Source of the DNA: Methylophilaceae bacterium
Lineage (GTDB): Bacteria > Pseudomonadota > Gammaproteobacteria > Burkholderiales > Methylophilaceae
Direction: 5' to 3'
DNA: 50,094 nucleotides
Assembly (NCBI GenBank): GCA_017857755.1
Contig: JAFMCM010000011.1
Coordinates: 1-50,094 of the forward strand
Under the pieces are notes generated by a model. The model saw only the letters and a list, made by a program, of their open reading frames with translations, did no database searches and was not told the origin of the DNA. A program made the position numbers and the translations under genes. Positions 1-8,619 of this stretch are shown here, piece by piece. Each line of letters opens with the position of its first letter. The stretch's first letter is position 1.

Positions 1-448
1 CTCTTGCTGTTATTCATTGTTTTTAATGTTGTTAATGGTGGCTGTATCGCCACATGGCCGCCATGATCAACTATTTGTTGTAATAAGTCTTTGATCTATG
101 TCAATAACACTGCAGATTTTGTTGGTTTTATGGGTTTTTTGTTGGGTTTTATAGCGCGAGGCACACACACGCAAAAGATCAGCAAAACCAACACAACACG
201 CGACGGCAAAGCGCCTGATGGGGCTATATCAAGCTTGTTTTGATGCTAGTGCTTGTTTTTGTTGCTATGTTGAGACTGTGTAGGATGGGGTAAGTGTTTA
301 AGGGTATTTCATGCGTACCCCTAAAAATCACCCTCAAAGCGTTAATATGTCAAGCATTGTCTTGATACGATATGAACATTGATCGCTTGTTAACTGCTTG
401 TATTTATTAGGGAATTGATAGGAATTGAAACGGTATGATTCTAACTAT
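1..448. other. Intergenic region at left edge, no gene seen
   Basis: No convincing coding sequence in either strand. It holds an FNR-type box (91-104), a weak hairpin GGGTA/TACCC (302-320), an inverted repeat TCAAG-N6-CTTGA (350-365) and a tandem GGAATTGA pair (411-428). A minus-strand ATG at 17-15 could start a gene that runs off the left edge, but only five codons are visible and no ribosome binding site is clear. Confidence 0.5.
91..104. promoter_or_regulatory. FNR/Dnr-type box
   Basis: TTGAT-CTAT-GTCAA differs from the FNR consensus TTGAT-N4-ATCAA at a single base. Family knowledge: such sites bind FNR, Anr or Dnr regulators that sense oxygen or NO. The likely target is a minus-strand gene beyond the left edge, because the only gene in the other direction (aldB) is over 700 bp away. 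No good -10 element could be fixed for either direction. Confidence 0.6.
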
Positions 449-538
449 TGGCGGAGAGAGAGGGATTCGAACCCTCGATAGAGTTGCCCCTATACCACCT
501 TTCCAGGGTGGCGCTTTCGACCACTCAGCCATCTCTCC
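449..538 (-). tRNA. tRNA-Ser (anticodon GGA)
   Basis: The minus strand folds as a class II tRNA. The acceptor stem is GGAGAGA/TCTCTCC with discriminator G and an encoded CCA. The anticodon stem CCACC/GGTGG encloses loop CTGGAAA, giving anticodon GGA (reads UCC/UCU). A long variable arm and a T-arm with GGTTCGAATCC follow. The length of 90 nt including CCA is normal for tRNA-Ser. A sigma-70 promoter with a GC-rich discriminator lies just upstream. Confidence 0.97.
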
Positions 539-576
539 GCGTTGATTGATGATGGTGAATCAAAAATCAAGGGCGG

Positions 577-605
577 ATTATAGCGGATCGTGTGCGATTC
601 GACAA
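577..605 (-). promoter_or_regulatory. Sigma-70 promoter of tRNA-Ser
   Basis: On the minus strand, -35 TTGTCG (605-600) and a perfect -10 TATAAT (582-577) are separated by exactly 17 bp. The GC-rich discriminator (CCGCCC) after the -10 is typical of stringently controlled stable RNA promoters. The predicted start near 570 leaves about 30 nt of 5' leader before the tRNA. Confidence 0.85.
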
Positions 606-673
606 AAATTAGTCGCGCGTTGATGTGGTATTTATTTATTGGAATAGTCCGTTGGCATATTGATTTACGGGCG

Positions 674-716
674 ACTTAGGTTTATTGTCCTAAGTTAGAC
701 ATTATGTTTTAAACAT
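674..716 (+). promoter_or_regulatory. Two palindromes upstream of aldB
   Basis: ACTTAGG-N8-CCTAAGT (674-695) is a perfect inverted repeat with 7-bp arms. ATGTTT-T-AAACAT (704-716) is a perfect 13-bp palindrome. Both lie 120-170 bp before the aldB start in an otherwise empty 300-bp region and could be operators. No confident -35/-10 pair was found beside them, and the regulator is unknown. Confidence 0.4.
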
Positions 717-839
717 TTTTGTTAATGGTTTAAGCAACTATTTGAAGGTCTAATTGTTTCGTTTATCAAAAAAAGATGATGATTGTGGTTTAGAAAGCAG
801 AAAAGTCACATAATCACTAGAAAACCTAGAGGAGTTAGT

Positions 840-2360
840 ATGAGTTTGGATACATTAAAAGCACTTGGCGTCACAATCCCTTTTAAAGCAAAGTATGATA
901 ATTTTATTGGAGGCAAATGGGTTGCGCCAGTCAAAGGGGAATATTTTGATGTGTTATCTCCTATTACAGGGAAAAATTTTACACAGGCAGCTCGTTCTAG
1001 TGCTGAGGATGTAGAACTCGCATTAGATGCGGCACATGCCGCTGCGGATGCTTGGGGAAAAACTTCGACGACTGAGCGTGCTAATATTCTACTTAAAATT
1101 GCAGACCGGATTGAGGCGAATTTAGCGCTGATTGCAACAGCAGAAACAGTGGATAATGGTAAGCCAATTCGTGAAACGATGAATGCCGACATTCCTTTAA
1201 CTGTTGACCATTTCCGTTACTTCGCTGGTGCGATTCGCGCACAAGAAGGTGGCATTAGTGAGATTGACAATGATACCGTTGCTTATCACTTTCATGAACC
1301 GCTAGGTGTTGTTGGTCAAATTATCCCTTGGAATTTCCCGATTCTAATGGCAGCGTGGAAACTAGCCCCCGCTTTGGCTGCAGGTAACTGCGTGGTTTTA
1401 AAACCAGCTGAGTTTACGCCAGTTTCTATTATGATTTTGATGGAAGTAATTGGTGATTTATTGCCGCCAGGTACTGTTAATATTGTGAATGGTTATGGAC
1501 GCGAAGTTGGTGCGCCATTGGCTAATAGTAAACGTATTGCCAAAATCGGCTTTACTGGTTCTACCGCAACTGGTCGTGCTATCGCTGGCGCAGCGGCCAG
1601 CAACTTGATTCCTGCCACTTTAGAGCTTGGTGGCAAGTCACCTAATATTTTCTTTGCTGATATCATGGATGAAGATGATGCTTTCTTTGATAAGGCGATT
1701 GAAGGTTTGGTGTTGTTTGCTTTCAACCAAGGTGAAGTGTGTACCTGCCCTTCTCGTGCGATTATTCAAGAATCGATTTATGACAAGTTTATTGCGCGCG
1801 TACTAGAGCGTGTTAAAGCGATTAAACAAGGCAATCCACTTGACCCTAACACGATGTTGGGTGCGCAAGCTTCACAAGACCAACTGAACAAAATCATGAA
1901 CTATATTGATATTGGTAAACAAGAAGGTGCTGAAGTGCTGATTGGTGGCGAACGTAAAATGCTAACTGGTGATTTGGCTGATGGCTATTATGTTGAGCCT
2001 ACATTGCTTAAGGGTCATAACAAAATGCGTGTTTTCCAAGAGGAGATTTTTGGCCCAGTATTAGCAGTGACGACTTTTAAAGATGAAGCAGAGGCATTGG
2101 CGATTGCTAATGATACTATTTTTGGCTTGGGTGCTGGTGTTTGGAGCCGTAATGGTACAACAGCTTATCGCATGGGTCGTGGTATTAAAGCGGGTCGTGT
2201 GTGGACGAATTGCTACCACGCTTACCCTGCACATGCTGCATTTGGTGGCTATAAAGAGTCTGGTATTGGTCGTGAAAATCATAAAATGATGCTAGACCAT
2301 TACCAACAAACTAAGAACTTATTAGTCAGTTATAACCCTAATAAATTAGGTTTCTTTTAG
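840..2360 (+). CDS. aldB: NAD(P)+-dependent aldehyde dehydrogenase, AldB/ExaC type
   Basis: Cytosolic enzyme that oxidises short aldehydes such as acetaldehyde to the acid. The 506-aa protein closely resembles E. coli AldB along its whole length (for example [27 protein letters not shown] and [12 protein letters not shown]). Visible catalytic residues are N165 (PWNFP), E262 (LELGGKSP) and C301 (EVCTC). I chose the ATG at 840 because AGAGGAG (828-834) sits 5 nt before it and the homologous region starts there; an upstream in-frame ATG at 783 has no such site. A rho-independent terminator follows, then a DUF779 gene, the usual partner of this subfamily. The exact substrate (acetaldehyde, formaldehyde or another aldehyde) cannot be read from the sequence. 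Confidence 0.95.
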   Translation: MSLDTLKALGVTIPFKAKYDNFIGGKWVAPVKGEYFDVLSPITGKNFTQAARSSAEDVELALDAAHAAADAWGKTSTTERANILLKIADRIEANLALIATAETVDNGKPIRETMNADIPLTVDHFRYFAGAIRAQEGGISEIDNDTVAYHFHEPLGVVGQIIPWNFPILMAAWKLAPALAAGNCVVLKPAEFTPVSIMILMEVIGDLLPPGTVNIVNGYGREVGAPLANSKRIAKIGFTGSTATGRAIAGAAASNLIPATLELGGKSPNIFFADIMDEDDAFFDKAIEGLVLFAFNQGEVCTCPSRAIIQESIYDKFIARVLERVKAIKQGNPLDPNTMLGAQASQDQLNKIMNYIDIGKQEGAEVLIGGERKMLTGDLADGYYVEPTLLKGHNKMRVFQEEIFGPVLAVTTFKDEAEALAIANDTIFGLGAGVWSRNGTTAYRMGRGIKAGRVWTNCYHAYPAHAAFGGYKESGIGRENHKMMLDHYQQTKNLLVSYNPNKLGFF

Positions 2361-2390
2361 TTTATTAAACGTAAGTCTGTAAAATAAAAA

Positions 2391-2416
2391 GGGACGAATG
2401 AATCGTCCCTTTTTTT
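2391..2416 (+). terminator. Rho-independent terminator after aldB
   Basis: GGGACGA (2391-2397), loop ATGAA, TCGTCCC (2403-2409), then seven T (2410-2416). The T-run directly abuts the GGAG ribosome binding site (2417-2420) of the next gene, so it may act as a partial terminator that sets the ratio of the two proteins. Confidence 0.88.
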
Positions 2417-2425
2417 GGAGAAAAA

Positions 2426-2809
2426 ATGATTATTGAACGTGTATCTGCAACTGAATCGGCAAAAGCTTTGATTCGTCAACTCACAGCTAAGCACGGCGAG
2501 ATTGTTTTTCTGCAGTCTGGTGGTTGTTGTGAAGGGAGTGGTCCTTTATGCATGCCAGCAAATGAGCTACGTCCAAGTGCGATGGATGTGATTTTGGGTA
2601 CATTAGAAGGTGCTACTTTTTATATGAGTGATAGCCATTATTCGTTTGCCGAAAACATGCATACGATTTTAGATGCTGTACCTGGCTCTAGTGGTTCTTT
2701 TTCTTTAGATTGCGGCTCAGGATTTGCTTTTATTACGAGTGTCCGTCTGTATAGTGACGAAGAGTTGGCTTATCTTGAAAAAAATCCAGCTAAACGCTGC
2801 GGTTATTAA
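2426..2809 (+). CDS. DUF779 family protein
   Basis: A 127-aa protein of the DUF779 family, which is regularly encoded next to AldB/AdhA-type aldehyde and alcohol dehydrogenases; its biochemical role is not established. Visible are the conserved HGE (about residue 23) and a cysteine cluster SGGCCEGSGPLC with C34, C35 and C42, followed by a conserved segment YMSDSHY. The cysteines suggest metal or redox chemistry (inference). The start ATG has GGAG 5 nt upstream. There is no room for a separate promoter between the aldB terminator and this start, so the gene probably depends on readthrough from aldB. Confidence 0.88.
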   Translation: MIIERVSATESAKALIRQLTAKHGEIVFLQSGGCCEGSGPLCMPANELRPSAMDVILGTLEGATFYMSDSHYSFAENMHTILDAVPGSSGSFSLDCGSGFAFITSVRLYSDEELAYLEKNPAKRCGY

Positions 2810-2833
2810 GTGAATTATTGTAGAATACTGGCT

Positions 2834-2927
2834 GGCGGGTCTCCTCGCATTGTAATGTAGCCAACCTGGTCAGATGCGGAAGCAAGCAGCCACAACTATT
2901 GCGCAAGTGCCGAGGTCAGGCTCGCCT
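2834..2927 (+). ncRNA. ffs: 4.5S RNA of the signal recognition particle
   Basis: Bacterial small SRP RNA. The conserved apical domain is clear: GGTCAG, then ATGCGGAAGCAAGCAGCC with the GGAA tetraloop and the symmetric and asymmetric loops that bind Ffh, matching the E. coli core GGTCAGGTCCGGAAGGAAGC. The ends pair as GGCGGG (2834-2839) with CTCGCC (2921-2926). A -10-like TAGAAT (2821-2826) lies just upstream with no strong -35. The position directly before dnaX is common in betaproteobacteria. Boundaries are good to a few bases. Confidence 0.92.
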
Positions 2928-2984
2928 CTTTATTTCTTTTGTTCTGACTGTTACTTAGGTGCATTTATCAGCTAAAATAGGGTT

Positions 2985-4793
2985 ATGTCACATCAAGTTC
3001 TAGCCCGTAAATGGCGTCCTAAATCCTTCGAGACCCTAGTGGGTCAACCCCATGTAGTGCGTGCATTGTCTAATGCGTTAGCGCAGCAACGGATTCATCA
3101 TGCTTATTTATTTACAGGTACGCGAGGTGTTGGCAAAACCACTATAGCGCGTATTATTGCTAAATCGCTCAATTGTGAAACTGGCATTACAGCTAAGCCT
3201 TGTGGTGTTTGCAACGCTTGTACTGAGATTGATCTTGGTCGTTTTGTTGACTTGCTTGAGGTGGATGCGGCCAGTAATACACAGGTGGATGCGATGCGCG
3301 AATTACTTGAAAATGCGCAATATGCGCCAACTTCGGGTCGTTTTAAAGTCTATATCATTGATGAGGTGCATATGCTGTCGAAAAGCGCCTTTAATGCCAT
3401 GCTTAAAACGTTGGAAGAGCCGCCAGAACATGTTAAATTTATTTTAGCGACTACTGACCCGCAAAAAGTGCCTATCACGGTGCTGTCGCGTTGTTTACAG
3501 TTTAATTTGCGTCAAATTGCTAGCCCAACGATTGCTGAGCATTTACAAGCTATTTTAACAAAAGAAAATATCCCATTCGAAGATGCTGGAATGCAGTTGA
3601 TTGCGCGCGCGGCTGAAGGCAGTATGCGGGATGCTTTGTCGCTTACCGACCAAGCGATTGCTTATGGCAACCAAGCAGTCAATGAAGCTGATGTACGCAG
3701 TATGTTAGGCGCTATTGATCAAAGTTATTTGTTTGATCTCCTTCATGCCCTATTGAATGAAGATGGTGTGGCTTTAATTAGTAAGGCTCAAGAAATGCAA
3801 ACCCGTAGCATTTCTTTTGAAGCGGCTTTAAATGATTTAGCCAAACTGTTGCATCAAATCGCGATCGCACAAATGGTGCCTGAGAGTATCAGCCATGACT
3901 TGCCAGAGCGTGAGGTCTTACTTCAGTTGGCGGAAAACTTGCCTGCGGATAAGCTACAACTTTATTATCAAATTGCTTTACTGGGTGGGCGAGATATTAG
4001 TTTAGCACCAGATGAGTACGCCGGTTTTACCATGAGTTTGTTGCGTATGCTGGCTTTTTCACCTGTTGAGTCGCTAGCGGCTCAAAAAAAAAATAGCTTA
4101 ACGCCTGTCGCATCAGCGATCAAAACATCCCCTATTCGCAACGCTACAGTAGCGCTGAATAGGCATAGCGACCAATCGACATCACCTAACAATACACCAG
4201 TTGAAGCTAAGCCTAGCCTGATGGTGCAAGCCTTGTTGAAGTCGACCAATGATTCAGAACCAAGCAATGATTCAACCAAGATAAACGTTGATATTCAACC
4301 CGCTAGTACTGAAGCATTAACGCATGTGGTTGCTCATTTTGAGTCGGAAGCTGAAATAGCCAAGCCGTCTATCGCTGAACAAACAGCGCAAGATGAAACC
4401 GTTGAATCAATCGCCTTTGATGGACATTGGCGCAATCTGATTGAAAGCCATTTAAAACTCGGTATTGCCCGTGCGCTGGCACAAAATTGTGAAATGTTGT
4501 CGTATGATGACGACAATATTTATTTGCGTGTCGCTGAAAAGCAGAAGCATTTGGTGAGTGCTACCTATCAAGAGAAATTGTCGCATGCTATCAATCAATA
4601 TTTTGGCAGAACCATTAAACTGCACTTTCAGGTGGATCGTGAAGCGAATACACCAGCGATGGAACAGGCTGAAGAAAAGGCAGTGATACAGACGAGTGCC
4701 GAAGAAGCGATTATGCGTGACCCCTTTGTGCAAGCATTACTCAATGATTTTGATGCCAAAATTATTCCAAATAGTATCAAACCAATCCAATAA
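2985..4793 (+). CDS. dnaX: DNA polymerase III subunits tau and gamma
   Basis: Clamp-loader ATPase of the replicative polymerase. The 602-aa tau form has Walker A GTRGVGKTT (residues 45-53), the four zinc cysteines C64, C73, C76 and C79, Walker B DEVHML and sensor motifs in the first 220 residues. Oligomerisation domain III runs to about residue 365, followed by a low-complexity linker and C-terminal domains that bind DnaB and the alpha subunit. At 4084-4093 a run of ten A lies exactly at the end of domain III, and stops follow at once in both other frames. A slip would give a gamma-like product of about 370 residues (separate entry). The neighbours ybaB and recR are the classic partners. Confidence 0.97.
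   Translation: MSHQVLARKWRPKSFETLVGQPHVVRALSNALAQQRIHHAYLFTGTRGVGKTTIARIIAKSLNCETGITAKPCGVCNACTEIDLGRFVDLLEVDAASNTQVDAMRELLENAQYAPTSGRFKVYIIDEVHMLSKSAFNAMLKTLEEPPEHVKFILATTDPQKVPITVLSRCLQFNLRQIASPTIAEHLQAILTKENIPFEDAGMQLIARAAEGSMRDALSLTDQAIAYGNQAVNEADVRSMLGAIDQSYLFDLLHALLNEDGVALISKAQEMQTRSISFEAALNDLAKLLHQIAIAQMVPESISHDLPEREVLLQLAENLPADKLQLYYQIALLGGRDISLAPDEYAGFTMSLLRMLAFSPVESLAAQKKNSLTPVASAIKTSPIRNATVALNRHSDQSTSPNNTPVEAKPSLMVQALLKSTNDSEPSNDSTKINVDIQPASTEALTHVVAHFESEAEIAKPSIAEQTAQDETVESIAFDGHWRNLIESHLKLGIARALAQNCEMLSYDDDNIYLRVAEKQKHLVSATYQEKLSHAINQYFGRTIKLHFQVDREANTPAMEQAEEKAVIQTSAEEAIMRDPFVQALLNDFDAKIIPNSIKPIQ
4084..4101 (+). promoter_or_regulatory. Putative slippery A10 site producing the gamma subunit
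   Basis: The zero-frame codons are CAA AAA AAA AAT AGC (Q367 onward). A -1 slip, or one extra A in the mRNA, reads AAA then TAG (4094-4096). A +1 slip reads ATA GCT TAA (4099-4101). Both therefore end immediately after domain III, giving about 370 aa. The arrangement resembles the A9 transcriptional slippage site of Thermus dnaX, and the A AAA AAN heptamer also suits ribosomal -1 shifting as in E. coli. I see no obvious stimulatory hairpin or upstream Shine-Dalgarno. Confidence 0.65.
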
Positions 4794-4829
4794 CACGTTC
4801 AATTAAACTTAAATATAAAGGAGAATGAA

Positions 4830-5135
4830 ATGAAAGGTGGCATGGGCAATATGATGAAGCAAGCGCAAATGATGCAAGCTAATATGCAAAAAGCGCAAGC
4901 GGAATTAGCCAATATGGAAGTGGAAGGCTTAGCAAGTAATGGCCTTGTTAAGGTTACAATGACTTGCCGTAATGAAGTAAAGCGCATCAATATTGACGAC
5001 AGCGTGATGGATGATAAAGAGACATTAGAGGATTTATTGGTGATTGCTTTGAAGGATGCCAACCAAAAAGCTGAAGCTACATCAACTGCACATATGAGCA
5101 GTCTAATGCCAGCTGGCATGAAATTACCTTTTTAA
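4830..5135 (+). CDS. ybaB: YbaB/EbfC family nucleoid-associated protein
   Basis: A 101-aa DNA-binding dimer of the YbaB/EbfC family. It has an N-terminal methionine- and glutamine-rich helix ([21 protein letters not shown]), then the conserved core [26 protein letters not shown]. Length is usual for the family (about 100-110 aa). AAAGGAGA precedes the ATG. It lies 36 nt after dnaX and before recR, the standard order, so the three are probably co-transcribed. Confidence 0.96.
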   Translation: MKGGMGNMMKQAQMMQANMQKAQAELANMEVEGLASNGLVKVTMTCRNEVKRINIDDSVMDDKETLEDLLVIALKDANQKAEATSTAHMSSLMPAGMKLPF

Positions 5136-5146
5136 CTTGCCACCCT

Positions 5147-5174
5147 GTTGAGTCCACTTTGTTGAGTTTACTTT
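5147..5174 (+). repeat. Imperfect 14-bp tandem duplication before recR
   Basis: GTTGAGTCCACTTT (5147-5160) is followed directly by GTTGAGTTTACTTT (5161-5174), 12 of 14 identical. The second copy contains the GAG that may serve as the weak ribosome binding site and ends within the recR start codon. Confidence 0.8.
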
Positions 5175-5787
5175 GAAAAATCCCGCCGCATTAGAACAGC
5201 TGATTGAATCGCTCCGTTGCTTACCAGGTGTAGGGCCAAAATCCGCACTGCGGATGGCTTATTATTTATTACAGCGAGACCGTAAAGGTGCCAGCGGCTT
5301 GGCTAATGCTTTAAGTACGGCGCTAGAAACAGTTGGCCATTGCCAATTATGTAATAATTTTAGCGAGCTCCCTACTTGCCCTACTTGTAGTAACGAAAAG
5401 CGGGATAGAAGCTTGCTTTGTGTGGTTGAAATGCCGACAGATGTCATGATGTTAGAGCAGACACAGTCTTACGACGGGCTTTACTTTGTGCTGATGGGAA
5501 GGCTCTCTCCGCTCGATGGTGTTGGCCCTAAAGAAATCAACTTGGATAAGCTTATTAAGCGTGCGCAACATAATAGCGCAGATCAACAAGGTGTCAATGA
5601 GGTGATTTTAGCAACTAACTACACCGTAGAAGGTGAAGCGACAGCGCATTACGTGATGGAGCTACTCAAAGCACGAGATATTAAGGTCAGTCGTATTGCA
5701 AGAGGTTTGCCAATGGGTGGTGAAATTGAATACGTTGATAGCGGTACGCTGGCGCAAGCAATCGTGGAACGTAAACGCGTGAATTAG
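5173..5787 (+). CDS. recR: Recombination mediator RecR
   Basis: Works with RecO and RecF to load RecA at gaps. The 204-aa protein has a helix-hairpin-helix ([10 protein letters not shown], residues 16-25), a four-cysteine zinc finger (C57, C60, C69, C72) and a Toprim domain with the [14 protein letters not shown] region and [11 protein letters not shown]. The start is a TTG at 5173: an in-frame stop lies at 5149-5151 and no ATG or GTG stands between. Only a weak GAG 6 nt upstream serves as ribosome binding site, which suggests low translation or coupling to ybaB. Confidence 0.95.
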   Translation: MKNPAALEQLIESLRCLPGVGPKSALRMAYYLLQRDRKGASGLANALSTALETVGHCQLCNNFSELPTCPTCSNEKRDRSLLCVVEMPTDVMMLEQTQSYDGLYFVLMGRLSPLDGVGPKEINLDKLIKRAQHNSADQQGVNEVILATNYTVEGEATAHYVMELLKARDIKVSRIARGLPMGGEIEYVDSGTLAQAIVERKRVN

Positions 5788-5830
5788 CGCATCATGCTTT
5801 GTTCAAGCAACAGCGACTGATCTTGTCTCG

Positions 5831-6475
5831 CTAAATTAAATTGGCAATTTCACTTGGGCTGTGAATGAATGCATCAGCCCCCCATGATAATGGCTGGTCG
5901 CTCACATCTATATAGCCATACATCGCAATGACTGTTTTCATGCCTGCTGCCTTACCTGCTTGAATGTCACGTTCAGCATCACCGATATATAGGCAGTCTT
6001 CAGGCTTTACTTGTACGCGTTCACAGGCTAGCAATAGCGTGTCTGGCGACGGTTTTGGTTGAGGCGCATCATCGCCACTAATGACGCATGCTGCACGATG
6101 CGTTAAGCCGAGGCTTTTGATTAAAGGAACGGTGAAGCGGCTGGGTTTATTGGTGACAATACCCCATTTAAATCCTTTTGCAACGATGTTTTCTAAAGCA
6201 CTTTGCATCCCATTAAATAATTGAGGACTGCGCGTTAACACGCTTTCATAAATCTCTAAATATTCATCACGCATGCGAATAAAGTCGATGTGGTCTGGGG
6301 TGATACCAAAACCCAAGTTCAATAACCCTTTTGAACCATGAGAGGCAAATGGGCGAATAGCATGGTCAGCTAAGGTTGGTTTACCATACTGCTGAAGTTG
6401 CAAGTTGAGGGCGAAACCTAAATCTTGCGCTGTATCGACCAAAGTACCGTCTAAATCAAACAAAATAGCTTTCAT
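5831..6475 (-). CDS. gph: Phosphoglycolate phosphatase, HAD family
   Basis: A 214-aa HAD-superfamily hydrolase. Motif I is FDLDGTLVDT with D7 and D9, motif II is IVTNKPSRF, and motif III/IV is KPSPDTLLLACERV followed by YIGDAERDIQAG. It dephosphorylates 2-phosphoglycolate, although HAD specificity cannot be proved from sequence alone. The start codon overlaps the ubiG stop (TAATG), so translation is coupled. The mtaD-ubiG-gph order is common in betaproteobacteria. Confidence 0.9.
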   Translation of the reverse strand: MKAILFDLDGTLVDTAQDLGFALNLQLQQYGKPTLADHAIRPFASHGSKGLLNLGFGITPDHIDFIRMRDEYLEIYESVLTRSPQLFNGMQSALENIVAKGFKWGIVTNKPSRFTVPLIKSLGLTHRAACVISGDDAPQPKPSPDTLLLACERVQVKPEDCLYIGDAERDIQAGKAAGMKTVIAMYGYIDVSDQPLSWGADAFIHSPSEIANLI

Positions 6476-7182
6476 TAATCGATGGCTTTCACAGTGTGTA
6501 TCAGATAATTCACAGAAACGTCTTTATTTAACCAATAATGTCGAGTGATTGGGTTGTAACTCATCCCTATTTGTCCTTGTAATATCAAGTCCGATTGCCG
6601 TGCAAAACTGAGTAGTTCAGAAGGTTTGATAAACTTTGCGTAGTCATGCGTCCCTTTAGGCAGCATTTGCAATATATACTCAGCCCCTAATACCGCAAAA
6701 GCATAGGCTTTTGGATTGCGGTTAATCGTAGAGAAAAAAACATGTCCGCCTGGTTTAACCAATTTGGCACAAGCCTTTACGATACTGGCTGGGTCTGGTA
6801 CGTGCTCCAACATTTCTAAACAAGTGACGACATCATAAACACCCGCTTCTTGCTCAGCTAGTACCTCGGCTGCAATTAGTCGATAATCCACATCGACGCC
6901 CGTTTCTAAACTATGAAGCTGCGCGACTTTTAAGGCTTTTTCACCTAAATCAATCCCCGTCACTTTAGCCCCTATTTCAGCCATCGATTCGGATAAGATA
7001 CCGCCACCACAACCGACGTCCAATACGCGCTTTCCAGCAAGAGCAACTTCATTATTGATATAGTTCAATCGTAAAGGGTTAATCTCGTGCAAGGGCTTAA
7101 ACTCGCTACTCTTGTCCCACCATTTATGGGCTAATTCGCTAAATTTATTCAATTCTGCAGCATCTGCATTGCTCGTATTCAT
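6475..7182 (-). CDS. ubiG: Ubiquinone biosynthesis O-methyltransferase
   Basis: SAM-dependent methyltransferase for the two O-methylations of ubiquinone synthesis. The 235-aa protein begins with the family-typical [29 protein letters not shown]. It has SAM motif [14 protein letters not shown] (about residues 53-65), the acidic GIDLGEKAL and [11 protein letters not shown]. Its start overlaps the mtaD stop by four bases (ATGA), and it overlaps gph by one base at the other end. Confidence 0.96.
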   Translation of the reverse strand: MNTSNADAAELNKFSELAHKWWDKSSEFKPLHEINPLRLNYINNEVALAGKRVLDVGCGGGILSESMAEIGAKVTGIDLGEKALKVAQLHSLETGVDVDYRLIAAEVLAEQEAGVYDVVTCLEMLEHVPDPASIVKACAKLVKPGGHVFFSTINRNPKAYAFAVLGAEYILQMLPKGTHDYAKFIKPSELLSFARQSDLILQGQIGMSYNPITRHYWLNKDVSVNYLIHTVKAID

Positions 7183-8534
7183 CTTAAATGTTCCAATGAT
7201 TTAAATTCAGTCACTCTTGATTGCCATTTAGCAACAATCGCTGTTAATTCACGTGGCTCGATACCGCTATAGACAGCAGCGCTGTCGATTGGTTGATGAT
7301 AACGCAACTCACCTGCCACCCATGTATGGCTGACATGCTCACGCCCTGCCACATATACTAAATGTGAAATAGGATCAAAGCATGGTTGCATTTCAAGATC
7401 AGAAAATTGGACAGCGGTTAAATCTGCAAGTTTCCCTTTTTCAATAGATCCAATTTTATCATCCAAGCCCAATGCTTTTGCCCCATTGATCGTGGCCATT
7501 TCGATCGCTTGGTGTGCGGGAATCACTGTTGCATCATCACTGACTGCTTTAGCCAGCAAGGCAGCCAGTCGCATTTCTGTGAAGATGTCTTGTCGGTTAT
7601 TGCCCGCAGCGCCATCCGTGCCTAAACCAACATTAACATTGTATTTGATGGCTTGGGCAATGGGGGCAATACCACTGGCCAGCTTCAAGTTAGCGCTTGG
7701 ACAATGCGCAATACTGCAACCTTGTTCAGCGAGTAATTGCATTTCAACTTGGTCCATATGAACACAATGCGCAAAAGTGACCGTTGGCCCCAATAAATCG
7801 AGATTAGCCAAACGCGCTAATGGCCGTAAACCAAATTGATCTTCACTCTCATCTATTTCATGTTTTGTTTCATGCAGGTGGGTATGGATACTAATGTTGA
7901 CTTGATTAGCTAAAGTGGCAATGCGTTGAAATGTGTCATCCGCAACTGTATAGGGTGCATGTGGCGCAAAACTAAAGCTTATCAGTGGTTCGCTTTTTAA
8001 TTGGTCGCGAGCATCTAAGCCTTTTTTAATATAATCCCCGGCATCAGTCGCATATTGGGTTGGAAACTCGATCACCACTAACCCGAGATTGGCTCGCACA
8101 CCCATTTTAATGCTCGCTGCTGCTGCGGCTGCAGGGTAAAAATACATATCATTGAATGTTGTTACACCGCCACTGAGCATTTCTGCACAGGCCAATACGG
8201 TGCCATCGTGGACAAACTCTGGCGAAACCAACTTGGCCTCTGCGGGCCAAATATGTTCTTGCAACCAAGCTTGCAAAGCCAAGCCATCAGCTAAGCCACG
8301 CATTAATGTCATTGCTGCATGCGCATGCAGGTTGATTAAACCAGGCATTAATACATGATTTTTTAAGTGGACGGTTTCATCGGCTTGGTAATGAGTGAGT
8401 GCATCTGTGACTGGACAGATATCAAGTATCGTATCACCATTAACCACAACTGCATGGTCTTGCAATAGCTGATGGCTCGGCACTACAGGATAAACCCAAC
8501 GAGCAGTGATGATTAAATTAACATGTTGTTTCAT
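7179..8534 (-). CDS. mtaD: 5-methylthioadenosine/S-adenosylhomocysteine deaminase-like amidohydrolase
   Basis: A 451-aa TRZ/ATZ-family amidohydrolase. The metal-binding HxH is H70/H72 ([13 protein letters not shown]), with further ligands in [10 protein letters not shown], the catalytic glutamate in the same stretch, AHCVHM and [10 protein letters not shown]. Family members deaminate methylthioadenosine, SAH or related purine compounds, and the placement upstream of the SAM-dependent enzyme ubiG supports a role in disposing of SAM by-products (inference). The ATG at 8534 is the first plausible start. It heads a tightly overlapping three-gene unit. Confidence 0.87.
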   Translation of the reverse strand: MKQHVNLIITARWVYPVVPSHQLLQDHAVVVNGDTILDICPVTDALTHYQADETVHLKNHVLMPGLINLHAHAAMTLMRGLADGLALQAWLQEHIWPAEAKLVSPEFVHDGTVLACAEMLSGGVTTFNDMYFYPAAAAAASIKMGVRANLGLVVIEFPTQYATDAGDYIKKGLDARDQLKSEPLISFSFAPHAPYTVADDTFQRIATLANQVNISIHTHLHETKHEIDESEDQFGLRPLARLANLDLLGPTVTFAHCVHMDQVEMQLLAEQGCSIAHCPSANLKLASGIAPIAQAIKYNVNVGLGTDGAAGNNRQDIFTEMRLAALLAKAVSDDATVIPAHQAIEMATINGAKALGLDDKIGSIEKGKLADLTAVQFSDLEMQPCFDPISHLVYVAGREHVSHTWVAGELRYHQPIDSAAVYSGIEPRELTAIVAKWQSRVTEFKSLEHLR

Positions 8535-8564
8535 GTTGCCATTATAACTTGATAATCAGCCGTT

Positions 8565-8594
8565 AAAAAAAAGCCTCGCATAAGCGAGGCTTTT
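8565..8594 (-). terminator. Rho-independent terminator of the OmpA-like gene
   Basis: Read on the minus strand: GCCTCGC, loop TTAT, GCGAGGC, then eight T (plus-strand A-run 8565-8572). The stem occupies 8573-8590, about 25 nt after the stop of the OmpA-like gene. On the plus strand only four T follow. Confidence 0.9.
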
Positions 8595-8619
8595 ATCGTA
8601 CTGAATGAAAGTAGCGTTA

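Noticed and set aside
783..839. Upstream in-frame ATG extending aldB by 19 residues
   Set aside because: The extension is unlike the family and lacks a ribosome binding site; AGAGGAG lies directly before the ATG at 840.
4084..4093. A-run in dnaX as an assembly error
   Set aside because: The zero frame stays open for a full-length tau on both sides, so A10 is consistent with the gene; only reads could fully exclude an error.
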